A stretch of 64,000 bases of DNA from contig NC_015844.1 of NCBI RefSeq assembly GCF_000973105.1, forward strand, positions 2,662,501 to 2,726,500, in the 5' to 3' direction. Positions 8,485 through 17,000 of this stretch are shown in pieces. Below the pieces are notes generated by a model. That model was not told the DNA's origin, ran no database searches, and saw only the letters and a list, made by a program, of their open reading frames with translations. Position numbers and translations under genes: made by a program. This DNA comes from Zobellia galactanivorans. GTDB lineage: Bacteria; Bacteroidota; Bacteroidia; Flavobacteriales; Flavobacteriaceae. Numbering within the stretch: position 1 is the first letter of the stretch; each line of letters starts with the position of its first letter.

Positions 8485-8528
8485 TTCTACAAACATAGAA
8501 TAAAAATTTAAATTCTACAAATGTAGAG
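8485..8528. promoter_or_regulatory. Two BlaI-type operator palindromes
   Basis: Box 1 is TTCTAcaaacaTAGAA (8485-8500) and box 2 is TCTACAaaTGTAGA (8514-8527). Their centres are 28 bases apart. Both resemble the known BlaI/MecI half site TACA/TGTA and lie just upstream of the blaI-like start. Confidence 0.8.
8490..8521 (-). promoter_or_regulatory. Promoter of the blaI-blaR1 operon
   Basis: On the minus strand TTTG (8521-8518) and TATGTTTG (8497-8490) are 20 bases apart, matching the Bacteroidota consensus TTTG-N19/20-TAnnTTTG. Each element lies inside one of the two BlaI-type boxes, so repressor binding would block both contacts of the sigma factor. Confidence 0.7.
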
Positions 8529-8586
8529 CAATTAGGGCCGCCCATTTTTTTGGGAGATTGGGGCTTATTTGGTGTTCGTCTGCGTT

Positions 8587-8675
8587 AGGGATAGGAGTGG
8601 AAAGCCCGCATTCGCCTTTTGGCGAAGCGTACTTGAAACGTATAGCCCGGCCCCGTTTTGTTACGGGGAACGCCC
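8587..8675. repeat. Structured intergenic element with two hairpins
   Basis: A gene-free segment with the ordered pieces GGATAGGAGTGGAAAGCCCG, hairpin TTCGCC-TTTT-GGCGAA, linker AAACGTATAGCCCGG and hairpin CCCCGT/ACGGGG followed by AACGCCC. The phrases 'gtggaaagcccg' and 'gtatagcccgg' look to me like a dispersed intergenic repeat of flavobacterial genomes, but no second copy occurs in this window. No T-run follows either stem. Confidence 0.45.
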
Positions 8676-8760
8676 TTGTTAAAATTTCTGTTATAAAAGT
8701 GTAGGTCGTGTACGTCTTGTTAAGGTTGAAACCGTTAAATTTGGCGAATATTTAACAATT

Positions 8761-9339
8761 ATGAGTGTACTTGAAGAATTGAAAAAGAGGAGTGGCAATG
8801 CCTGCGAACTATGTGGGGCCACTGACGAACTGAATGTGTATGAGGTGCCTCCGGTTTCTACAGGAGGAATCGATGGCAGTATTTTGGCCTGTGCGACCTG
8901 TACGGGACAAATTGAAAATCCCGATACTACCGATGCCAACCACTGGCGTTGTTTAAATGATAGCATGTGGAGCGAGCACGATGCCGTAAAGGTGGTGGCT
9001 TGGCGTATGCTTTCGCGTTTGAAGGAAGAGGGCTGGCCCAAAGACCTGCTCGATATGATGTATATGGAAGACGAAGCCTTGGAGTGGGCGAAAGCCACGG
9101 GTGAAGGTCTTGCGGAAAGCGAGAAAATCATTCACCGCGATGTCAACGGTGTTATCTTGGAAAACGGTGACAACGTGGTACTCGTAAAAGACTTGAAGGT
9201 AAAAGGCTCGAGTATGGTAGCCAAGCAAGGTACGGCGGTGCGCCGAATTTCATTGGATCGCGAGAATGCCGAATATATTGAAGGCAAGGTCGATGGCCAA
9301 CAGATAGTGATCATTACGAAATACGTAAAGAAGACATAA
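8761..9339 (+). CDS. PhnA/YjdM family zinc-ribbon protein
   Basis: A 192-residue protein. The N-terminal zinc ribbon has CELCG near residues 16-20 and CATCTG near 44-49, giving a four-Cys site. The C-terminal PhnA domain carries DVNGVILENGDNVVLVKDLKVKGSS and ends in the SH3-like AEYIEGKVDGQQIVIITKYVKK, as in YjdM proteins. Despite the historic name 'alkylphosphonate utilisation protein', the E. coli homologue is not needed for phosphonate use, so the function should be treated as unknown. The ATG at 8761 is preceded by TAAATTTG at 8736-8743, a plausible -7 element, although a well-spaced -33 is lacking. Likely monocistronic, ending in the terminator at 9338-9376. Confidence 0.85.
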   Translation: MSVLEELKKRSGNACELCGATDELNVYEVPPVSTGGIDGSILACATCTGQIENPDTTDANHWRCLNDSMWSEHDAVKVVAWRMLSRLKEEGWPKDLLDMMYMEDEALEWAKATGEGLAESEKIIHRDVNGVILENGDNVVLVKDLKVKGSSMVAKQGTAVRRISLDRENAEYIEGKVDGQQIVIITKYVKKT

Positions 9340-9376
9340 AAAAAAGGGAATCGGTCTAGGATCGATTCCCTTTTTT
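9338..9376. terminator. Bidirectional terminator between phnA-like and M20 genes
   Basis: The stem AAAAAGGGAATCG / CGATTCCCTTTTT has a 9-base loop. It is A-rich on one side and T-rich on the other, so it works for both converging genes. Confidence 0.9.
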
Positions 9377-9379
9377 CCT

Positions 9380-10768
9380 TTACCGGTTCATTTCCGTAAA
9401 GTGATGGTAGAAATAGGGTATGGTCTCAATACCCTTTAGATAGTTCCAAACCCCGAAATGTTCGTTGGGCGAGTGTATAGCGTCGCTATCGAGCCCGAAG
9501 CCCATAAGAATGGTCTTGCTGTTCAATTCTTTTTCGAATAGGGCCACAATGGGAATGCTGCCCCCGCTACGTTGTGGAATCGGTTTTTTGCCGAAGGTAG
9601 TTTCGTAGGCCTTTGATGCCGCTTGATAGGCTATAGTGTCAATTGGGGTTACATAGCCTTGTCCGCCGTGATGGGGGGTTACTTTTACGGTAACGCCTTT
9701 GGGGGCGATACTTTCAAAGTGGGTCTTGAACAATTGGGTAATTTCTTGCCAATCTTGGTGGGGTACCAAACGCATGGATATCTTGGCGTAGGCCTTACTG
9801 GCTATTACCGTTTTTGCACCTTCGCCGGTGTAGCCGCCCCAAATTCCGTTTACGTCCAATGTAGGCCGTATGCTGTTACGTTCATTGGTGCTATAGCCTT
9901 TTTCTCCGTCAACGGATGCAATGTCGAGTGCGTTTTGATAGGCTTCAAGGCTAAACGGGGCCTTGGCCATTTCTGCCCGTTCTTCTTGGGAGAGTTCTTC
10001 TACCTTGTCGTAAAATCCGGGAATGGTAATATGGTTGTTCTCGTCATGGAGGGAGGCGATCATTTTGGTAAGTGCATTGATCGGATTTGCCACGGCACCA
10101 CCGTAGAGTCCTGAATGTAAGTCCCGATTGGGTCCGGTTACCTCTACTTCTACATAGCTAAGGCCCCGCAGTCCCGTAGTGATGGACGGTACGTCGTTGG
10201 CGATCATTCCGGTATCGGAAATCAGGATGATATCGTTGGCCAGTTTTTCACGGTTATTGGCTACAAAAACCCCCAAGTTGTTACTGCCTACCTCTTCTTC
10301 GCCTTCGATCATGAATTTTACGTTACAGGGCAATTGGCCGGTCTTGACCATAAATTCCAATGCCTTTACGTGCATGTACATTTGTCCTTTGTCATCGCAA
10401 GCGCCACGGGCGAATATGGCCCCTTCGGGATGGATTTCGGTTTCTTTGATGACCGGTTCAAAGGGAGGGGAGTTCCATAGCTCCACCGGGTCGGGGGGTT
10501 GTACGTCGTAATGGCCGTACACTAAAACCGTGGGAAGGTTTGGGTCTATCGTCTTTTCTCCGTAGACGATAGGGTAGCCATCCGTTTCACAAATTTCTAC
10601 GGTATCGCAACCTGCATTTTCTAGCGCGGTCTTTACCGCTTCAGAGGTGTCGATAACATCTTGGGAGAAGGCGGAGTCGGCGCTGACCGAAGGTATGCGT
10701 AGTAGTTGTATGAGTTCATCTAAGAACCTTTGCTTATTTTTTTGAATGTAATCTTGTACGTTTTGCAT
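9380..10768 (-). CDS. M20 family metallodipeptidase (carnosinase/CNDP-like)
   Basis: A 462-residue cytoplasmic dipeptidase. The di-zinc M20 motifs are present in order: YGHYDVQPPDP (His ligand and catalytic Asp) near residue 85, RGACDDKGQM (bridging Asp) near 121, EGEEEVGS (catalytic Glu then Glu ligand) near 156, and SDTGM (Asp ligand) near 184. The dimerisation lid lies between, with the TGLRGLSYVEVEVTGPNRDLHSG segment supplying the conserved His. The C-terminal ligand region is DSDAIHSPNEHF. Family members hydrolyse short peptides, including those with unusual bonds. The start at 10768 fits the family N-terminus (MQNVQDYIQKNKQRFLDEL) and lies only a few bases after the -7 element, suggesting a leaderless or nearly leaderless mRNA. 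Confidence 0.9.
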   Translation of the reverse strand: MQNVQDYIQKNKQRFLDELIQLLRIPSVSADSAFSQDVIDTSEAVKTALENAGCDTVEICETDGYPIVYGEKTIDPNLPTVLVYGHYDVQPPDPVELWNSPPFEPVIKETEIHPEGAIFARGACDDKGQMYMHVKALEFMVKTGQLPCNVKFMIEGEEEVGSNNLGVFVANNREKLANDIILISDTGMIANDVPSITTGLRGLSYVEVEVTGPNRDLHSGLYGGAVANPINALTKMIASLHDENNHITIPGFYDKVEELSQEERAEMAKAPFSLEAYQNALDIASVDGEKGYSTNERNSIRPTLDVNGIWGGYTGEGAKTVIASKAYAKISMRLVPHQDWQEITQLFKTHFESIAPKGVTVKVTPHHGGQGYVTPIDTIAYQAASKAYETTFGKKPIPQRSGGSIPIVALFEKELNSKTILMGFGLDSDAIHSPNEHFGVWNYLKGIETIPYFYHHFTEMNR

Positions 10769-10772
10769 GGAG

Positions 10773-10803
10773 CAAATTTAGAGTGTAATTTAAAAATACG
10801 AAA
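10773..10803 (-). promoter_or_regulatory. Promoter of the M20 dipeptidase gene
   Basis: On the minus strand TTTC (10803-10800), a 19-base spacer and TAAATTTG (10780-10773). The last G of the -7 element is followed by only four bases before the ATG. Confidence 0.5.
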
Positions 10804-10828
10804 AAGAACGTTTTTATATGAAGGAAAA

Positions 10829-10859
10829 TTTAGAGAATTAAAATTTTGCATTATATTTG
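10829..10859 (+). promoter_or_regulatory. Promoter of tRNA-Leu
   Basis: TTTA (10829-10832), 19 bases, then TATATTTG (10852-10859), close to the Bacteroidota consensus. The tRNA begins 24 bases after the -7 element. Confidence 0.65.
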
Positions 10860-10882
10860 CATCCCAATTTGATATTGGAAAT

Positions 10883-10964
10883 GCAGGCGTGGTGGAATTG
10901 GTAGACACGCTAGACTTAGGATCTAGTGCCGCAAGGTGTGAGAGTTCGAGTCTCTCCGCCTGTA
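10883..10964 (+). tRNA. tRNA-Leu (anticodon UAG)
   Basis: An 82-base type II tRNA. The acceptor stem GCAGGCG pairs with CGCCTGT, with discriminator A at 10964; CCA is not encoded. The anticodon stem CTAGA/TCTAG encloses the loop CTTAGGA with anticodon TAG at 10917-10919. The variable arm is TGCCGCAAGGTGT-like and the T arm is GAGAGTTCGAGTCTC, with TTCGAGT in the loop. The last 16 bases are repeated exactly at 19864-19879, and shorter 3'-end copies occur at 11052 and 11275. Confidence 0.97.
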
Positions 10965-11316
10965 CAACGGGAAGCCTTTCAGGAAACTGAGAGGCTTTTT
11001 TTGTGGGTGATGTTTCGGGGTGTGAAAGAATAAGGAGAGGCGAGAAGCCTGCTCCGCCTGTACAACGGGAATCCTGTCCCGAGCATGGCCTCGGGAAGCC
11101 TTTCAGGAAACTGAGAGGCTTTTTTTGTGGGTGATGTTTCGGGGTGTGAAAGAATAAGGAGAGGCGAGAAGCCCGTCCCGAGCATGGTCTCGGGAAGCCT
11201 TTCAGGAAACTGAGGGGCTTTTTTTGTGGGTGATGTTTCGGGGTGTGAAAGAATAAGGAGAGGCGAGAAGCCTGCTCCGCCTGTACAACGGGAATCCTGT
11301 CCCGAGCATGGCCTCG
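10965..11316 (+). repeat. Tandem repeat array derived from the tRNA-Leu 3' flank
   Basis: Three near-identical units begin with GGGAAGCC at 10969, 11093 and 11192. Each contains the terminator hairpin, then 'ttgtgggtgatgtttcgg', 'gtgaaagaataaggagaggc' and 'gagaagcc'. Unit lengths differ (124 and 99 bases) because units 1 and 3 end with a 20-base copy of the tRNA 3' end and its flank (11052-11071 and 11275-11294), whereas unit 2 lacks it. Short palindromes of the form CCCGAG-CATGGY-CTCGGG join the units. A related single copy lies at 19761-19879. No gene is present in the segment. Confidence 0.9.
10971..11002 (+). terminator. Terminator after tRNA-Leu
   Basis: GCCTTTCAG-GAAA-CTGAGAGGC is a stem with a GAAA tetraloop, followed by seven T. 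The same hairpin recurs in each later copy of the repeat, near 11097, 11196 and 19765. Confidence 0.9.
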
Positions 11317-11343
11317 GGGAGTCTGCCTTTAATGTACATCATA

Positions 11344-11373
11344 CAAAAGCCGACTTTTGACAGTCGGCTTTTT
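11344..11373. terminator. Terminator after the DUF1080 gene
   Basis: AAAAGCCGACT and AGTCGGCTTTTT form a strong stem with T-runs on both strands, 35 bases beyond the DUF1080 stop. It would end the minus-strand operon and could also stop read-through from the repeat array. Confidence 0.85.
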
Positions 11374-11408
11374 GCTTTTAAAACGTATGGCTTATGGATA
11401 ATGCCTAA

Positions 11409-12206
11409 CTATAGTTTTCTGATTTTTATATTTCTGAACCATATAGGGCTCGAATGATCTTGAAGACCGATATAGCCTGTCTTGAATTTTCCGTAATCCT
11501 TGCTGTTTTTCCATTTATCGGAATTCTTCTTTTCATACCATTCTTTAGACCATGGTTTAAAGGAAAGCAACTTTTTACCGTTAAGCCAATGTTCGACCCG
11601 TTCTGGGGTAAATACGATTTTTGAGGAATTCCATTCGCCCACGGGATGCAAAACCTTTTGCGAGGCATCGGGTGGGTGCATGGCATAGTCTGCACCGGTC
11701 TGTTGCAAGGGCTTTAATTCTTCAGGCTTGACCGTATACCCCAAGCTCTTGTTGTATGCCGTTAGGTCGTGTATTTCCGCATAGTTTTCATCATCGATGA
11801 GTTGGTATTCGGGAGATACTACGGGAGGACCGTCATAGCCTTCCTTTAAATGGTAGAATATACCGCTATTTCCGCCTTTTGGAAGTTTCCATTCAAGATA
11901 CAGTTCAAAGTTTTCGAACTCTTCGGCTCCATAGATAATATCTTTTCCGCCTTTGTAGTTCTGTTCGAGTCCTAACTCGGTATCAAAGGTTAGGGCCCCG
12001 TCTTTTACGACCCAGCCTGGAGGTAGGGTTTCTCCGTTATAGGCACGCCATCCAGTGGTCGTTTTGCCGTCAAAAAGATAGATCCAGTCATCGGTTTCCG
12101 CAACTGCATCATTTGTGCTTTCAGCCGTTTTTGCCTCTTTTTTTGCCTCGGTTTTGCAACTGGCCAAGACCAGGGTAAATAGAAATAAGACAATAGTCTT
12201 TTTCAT
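11409..12206 (-). CDS. DUF1080 (3-keto-glycoside hydrolase-like) lipoprotein
   Basis: A 265-residue lipoprotein with cysteine C17 (LVLASC) and a Lys/Glu-rich linker up to about residue 40. The DUF1080 (3-keto-disaccharide hydrolase) domain fills the rest: WIYLFDGKTTTGWRAY, GALTFD, DIIYGAEEFENFELYLEWKLPKGGNSGIFYH, SPEYQLIDD, the GEWNSSKIVF strand, HWLNGKK and the C-terminal GYIGLQDHSSPIWFRNIKIRKL. This is a concanavalin-like jelly roll. Family members have been linked to cleavage of 3-keto-glycosides, a route that also needs a Gfo/Idh/MocA-type oxidoreductase. It is the last gene of the sigma-FecR-SusC-SusD operon and is the only candidate enzyme there. The substrate is unknown. Confidence 0.85.
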   Translation of the reverse strand: MKKTIVLFLFTLVLASCKTEAKKEAKTAESTNDAVAETDDWIYLFDGKTTTGWRAYNGETLPPGWVVKDGALTFDTELGLEQNYKGGKDIIYGAEEFENFELYLEWKLPKGGNSGIFYHLKEGYDGPPVVSPEYQLIDDENYAEIHDLTAYNKSLGYTVKPEELKPLQQTGADYAMHPPDASQKVLHPVGEWNSSKIVFTPERVEHWLNGKKLLSFKPWSKEWYEKKNSDKWKNSKDYGKFKTGYIGLQDHSSPIWFRNIKIRKL

Positions 12207-12247
12207 GGTTTTCGGTTTTATTGTTTTTTGTTTGTTTTGACATTTAA

Positions 12248-12281
12248 AATTTACGACAGACTTTTACATCTGCCGTAAATT
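12248..12281 (-). promoter_or_regulatory. Intercistronic stem-loop between susD-like and DUF1080 genes
   Basis: Two arms of about 13 bases (AATTTACGACAGA and TCTGCCGTAAATT) pair with one wobble around an 8-base loop. No long T-run follows, so it may be a partial terminator or an mRNA-stabilising structure that sets different levels for the two genes. Confidence 0.5.
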
Positions 12282-12297
12282 GATATGTTATGGGCAC

Positions 12298-14058
12298 TTA
12301 CTGAAGGGTAGGGTCAAAAGTTCCTCCCCAATTGATATTCTGTTCCAATGCGGTGTTTCGGTCTAAAACACCTTTTTGAATTGGGAAAAAGTAATAGTTT
12401 TCAGGAAGTGTACTTGTTTGCACTCCCGAGCGCGGTACCTGTAGTACGGAGTATTTGAAGTTCGATTCTTCAAGTTCGTAGGTGTCGGCCAAGCCTCGCG
12501 CCTTTCCTATGGCCATTTCACTTTCATCGGCTTCAATGGCAATAGCTTCGACCCCTTCTTTTGTGGTGCCGTTAAGACGGTCCAATAACCGGAGTCTTCT
12601 TAAATCCCAAAAACGAAACCCTTCAAAACAAAATTCGATGTTTTTTTCCGCCAATATGGCTTCTCTTACTTCCTCTCTGCTAGAAGCGGTAATTCCATAA
12701 TTACCATCGGTGCCCGGTTCGATGCCGGCTCTTTCACGAATTTGTTTAAGAATACTCAAAGCGGTGCCAGAATCGCCTGTTTCATTGGCCGTTTCAGCAT
12801 AATTGAACATTACTTCGGCAAAGCGCATGACCACATAGTCTAGGTCGTATTGTTGTACTTCGGCCTGGGTCAGGTTAAGAAGGCTGTTCTTTAAAATAAA
12901 GAAGCCTGTATATCGATCTAGGTTGGTAGAGTTTGTATTGGCATTGGGGTTGATTCCAAAATCATCCAATTCATGGGCAATTCCCAACGCGGTATACTGT
13001 CTTCTGCCGGTTTTACCGGAAACTTCATAGGTCTTTCCGTTCCAAACGATAGATTTATCGAATCTAGGATCTCGGTTTTTCCAATAATTCTGAAGAAACT
13101 CTTCATCTGACATGTTATAGATACTGAGTGGATCATTGTAGAGCCTTCCGTCTTTCATTGGAAATTCCTTTACAAATTCCCAAGTAGGGCATGCACTTGC
13201 CGCTCCTCTACTTTCGGAGCCCGGACGGACACCATGGTCCCATGCGGCAGTTTTGTTCGGGTAGGTGTTTATGACGGAGAATACCACCTCTTTGTTACGT
13301 TCCTCTAACGCGATATTAGCGTAGTCGTCAACGAGTCCGTAACCTTGTCCCAACAATGATTCATAGGCCAGTTTATTGGCGGTATGGGCTTCTTGCCAAT
13401 ACGCGTTGTCCCATGGCTGGGAAGGATTGAATTGTGGAGAGGCTTTGTAAAGCAGCACTTTTGCTTTGAAAGCTAGGGCGAAATTGCCATCTATCTTTCC
13501 GTATTCGCTTGATGCAGATACAATATGTTCAGGAAGAAGTTCGATCGCCTTATCAATGTCTTCTTGAATAAAATCGAAGCATTCCATGGTAGAATTTCTA
13601 GGAACATTAAGCTCGTCTTCGTACCTGTCTTGAGGTATTTTTATGTAAGGTACGCCCCCATGGTACTTGACCATGTTGAAATAGGTGTACGCTCGCATAA
13701 AAAGTGCCTGACCGATAATGTTGTCCTTTACCGGTTGCGGAAGTGTTCCGCTTTCAACATCGATAAGGGCTTGGTTAATGAGACGGATCCTAGAGTAATC
13801 CCAGTTTTTGAAATTTCCGTTTGAAATGGTGATCCTATCGGCATACCATTCTATGCCCGCCAGTTGTTGGCTTAATTTATCGGCGCCGGAATTCCAATTG
13901 CCGAACATGGAATATAAATTGACCATGTAGGCATTGGCCAGGTTTTCATCGTTCCAAACGGCCTCAGGGCTGTAGTTGTTAATATCCTCTATATCGAGAA
14001 CATCTGAGCAGCTCGACAAAAAAGTAAAAAGTCCAAATAAGTATATAAGTTTTTTCAT
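12298..14058 (-). CDS. SusD/RagB-like outer-membrane glycan-binding lipoprotein
   Basis: A 586-residue SusD-family lipoprotein with C17 (FLSSC) followed by Ser-Asp, suiting surface export. It has the TPR-type scaffold in the N-terminal half (GQALFMRAYTYFNMVKYHGGVPYI, FALAFKAKVLLYKASP) and the SusD C-terminal signature: YVVMRFAEVMFNYAETANETGD, LKQIRERAGI, AEKNIEFCFEGFRFWDLRR and YYFFPIQKGVLDRN. SusD proteins cap the SusC barrel and deliver glycan to it. The start is 10 bases beyond the SusC stop. Aromatic residues for sugar stacking cannot be picked out with confidence, so the ligand is unknown. Confidence 0.93.
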   Translation of the reverse strand: MKKLIYLFGLFTFLSSCSDVLDIEDINNYSPEAVWNDENLANAYMVNLYSMFGNWNSGADKLSQQLAGIEWYADRITISNGNFKNWDYSRIRLINQALIDVESGTLPQPVKDNIIGQALFMRAYTYFNMVKYHGGVPYIKIPQDRYEDELNVPRNSTMECFDFIQEDIDKAIELLPEHIVSASSEYGKIDGNFALAFKAKVLLYKASPQFNPSQPWDNAYWQEAHTANKLAYESLLGQGYGLVDDYANIALEERNKEVVFSVINTYPNKTAAWDHGVRPGSESRGAASACPTWEFVKEFPMKDGRLYNDPLSIYNMSDEEFLQNYWKNRDPRFDKSIVWNGKTYEVSGKTGRRQYTALGIAHELDDFGINPNANTNSTNLDRYTGFFILKNSLLNLTQAEVQQYDLDYVVMRFAEVMFNYAETANETGDSGTALSILKQIRERAGIEPGTDGNYGITASSREEVREAILAEKNIEFCFEGFRFWDLRRLRLLDRLNGTTKEGVEAIAIEADESEMAIGKARGLADTYELEESNFKYSVLQVPRSGVQTSTLPENYYFFPIQKGVLDRNTALEQNINWGGTFDPTLQ

Positions 14059-14067
14059 TTCGATCGA

Positions 14068-17000
14068 TTAAAATTTAAAGTTCATTCCAATAGAGTATGA
14101 TTTCATTACGGGGTAGGAGTCGTAATTTTTCTGTTCTGGATCATGAAACTCGGTAATGTCTGAAATAGAGAAGATGTTCGTTCCGTTGAGGAAGACTTGT
14201 GCGCTTGAGATGCCGATGGTTTCGACAATGTCTCTTGGAAGGCTGTATCCTAAGTTTAGGTTCTTAAGTCTAACATAAGCGCCGTCATGTATCCAAAAAG
14301 AGGTAGCCCCTGTACCGGATTCATACCAGTTTCGTCCTACGACCCTTGGGTATTCGGCATCTGGATTTTCGGGAGTCCAGACATCACTGGCCCAAATAGG
14401 GTAGTATGGACGGACTGTACCTCCGTGTTGCCGCATTCCGGCCCCTTCTTGGTTGCTTATGATACGATCGTAATTGCTGACACCTTGAAAGTGGGCATCT
14501 AGTGTAAAATTCCCCAGGCCGAAGTTAAAGCCAAAGCCATAGTTGATCCTAGGGGTGGCATTTTCTGAAAGCAATTGAAAATCGTTTCCATCAATTTTGC
14601 CATCCGGACCCTTGGAATAGCCATCCCCTCTAATATCCTCAAAATAAAGTCCCCCTAAATAAGGATCTCTACCGAATTGGGTAAAGCCATCGGCAAGAAG
14701 GCCGTCTAATTGCTCTTGTGTACGAACAATACCCATCGATTTTAAGCCGAAGATGCGGTTTATGGGTTGTCCGATTTGTGATTCGGACTCCCTTAATCCA
14801 CCCGGTTCGAAAATGGGGTCTTGATCAATTTTGTCCCATTGATCTTTCGCGTACCCTATATTTCCGTATATCGAATATTTAAATTTTCCATCTTCTGAAA
14901 AATCACGCCACATGACCGAAAGTTCACCGCCGCGCCAAGATCTTTCCGCGTAATTCTCCGGTGCTAAAGACTGACCGTAATTATCAGGAAGGGTTACTAA
15001 TCTTGAACCTAAAATATCGACTTCCTTTTTATTAAAGACATCGATGGATCCCACCAGTTTCTTTCCAAAGGTTTCAAAATCGATACCTGCATTATATGTA
15101 GTGGAAGTGGCCCATGTCAGGTTGGGGTTGGGGGTCGATCCGGGGCCTATACCGCGGTACAGGTCGTTTCCGAAAATATAACTGCCGTTGTTCTGGTATG
15201 TATTCATAAAAGAGAACGGTGATATTCTATTGTTGTTGACATCTAAGTCATTACCGGTGGTACCGTAGGAAACCCTTAATTTAAGCTCGTTCAACCAATT
15301 GGTCTCAGGTATAAACGACTCTTCGGAGATTCTCCAGGCACCGGAAAAAGAAGGGAAAAAGCCCCAACGTCCTTCTTCGGGAAACAAGGTATTTCCATCG
15401 TACCTAAATGAAAATTCGGCGATATAACGTTCCTTAAAATCGTAATTGGCCCGGCCTATTATTGATTGTCTAGCCCCTATTTCTTCATATCCTCTTCCGT
15501 ATCGTCGTTCCGCATCGGTCGAGTATACAAAGTCTTGGTCGTAATTGGTTACCGGGTCTTCTGCCTTGGCATAAGCCCCGTAAAGACCGTTTTCTGCCTG
15601 TTCGAATACTACCATGGCACTCACTCCGTGTTTGCCAAAGGTATTTTTGTAGTTAATGAACCAATCTGCCTGATATTCCCAAGAAGTATTTATGTTATAA
15701 CTTATAAATTCTTGATTTTGGCTGAAAGTAAAGGTGTTGGTTTTGTTGGGGTCTGGAGGTGCGGGAATAAATCGGTTTCCGTCGGGATCGGCTTGGTTGA
15801 AAACGTAGTTTTCTTGGAAGGTCAAAAAGTGCTTACGCATGTAATCTTCCGCCAAATAGCTTCCTACGAATTTAGTGGATAGTCCGGGAACAAAATCGTC
15901 TAAATCGATATCCAAGGAAATTATGGAGCTAAGCTGTCTCTTTCTGGTCTTGATATATCTATCACCGACTATTTGGTCGATTACACTCCATGCCAACCAG
16001 CTTCCCATAGGGGTTTGTACTGGGTAGTCGGTAATCTGGTTGCTGGGAGTGCCATTGGCTTCAGTGTAAAATGGATAGGTCTTAGGCCAGTTAAATGTAA
16101 CCCGGTATAAATCGGAGACATCATAATCGTCATCTGGGGAAAAAGGCCAGTAAAAACGATCGTGGTTTTGTTGGCTTGCCGCTATATTTACATCTAAGGT
16201 TATACTTTTTGAAAGTTTGGCAGAGACGTTCGACCTAAGGTTGAACTTGTCGTAATCAAGTCCTTTGAACGAACCTTCTTCGCTGCGGTAACTGGCAAGG
16301 GTGTAATAGGTTACCGCCTTACCTCCACCGGCTACACTCATTGAATAATCAAGACTTGAGGGGTTTCTCCAAATAAAATCGTTGACGTTGTAGCTCTTAT
16401 CTTTGAAATAGTCAAATTCAACATCTCCATTGGGAGGTGTTGTTCCGTTGAATTCGGCGACACGGTTTTGATAGATCAGTTCATCCGTTGCCGTAGTCAG
16501 ATCGGAAAGAAGGGTCTGTGTAGGCTGTGAAGACGAATAGGAGGTCTGAAAGTTGAAAACCGGTTTTTGTTCGACACCCTTTTTGGTGGTGACCAGTACA
16601 ACGCCGTTACCGGCCCGAGATCCATAGATAGAAGCGGTGGCCGCATCTTTTAAGAAGCTCAATTGGTCTACTTCGTTCGCATTAAGGGCGTCAAAGGCCT
16701 CTTTGTCCCTTACGATACCATCGATTACATACAGGGGTTCGCCAAAACTCCCCCTAATTCGAATACTTGAAGAGGCTCCCGATAAACCGGAAGAGTTGGT
16801 GATGTTCACTCCAGGGGCGCGACCGGCAAGTGTGTTTGACAGATTGTTTGTTGGAATCTCATTTAATTCCTCTGTTTTGATAGTGGTTATAGCGCCTGTT
16901 AGGTTCACTTTCTTCTGTGTACCATAACCTACAACGACTACTTCCTCTAACCCAGAAGCACTTTCCTGCAAGACAACGTCAATCTCATTTCGCCCGTTTA

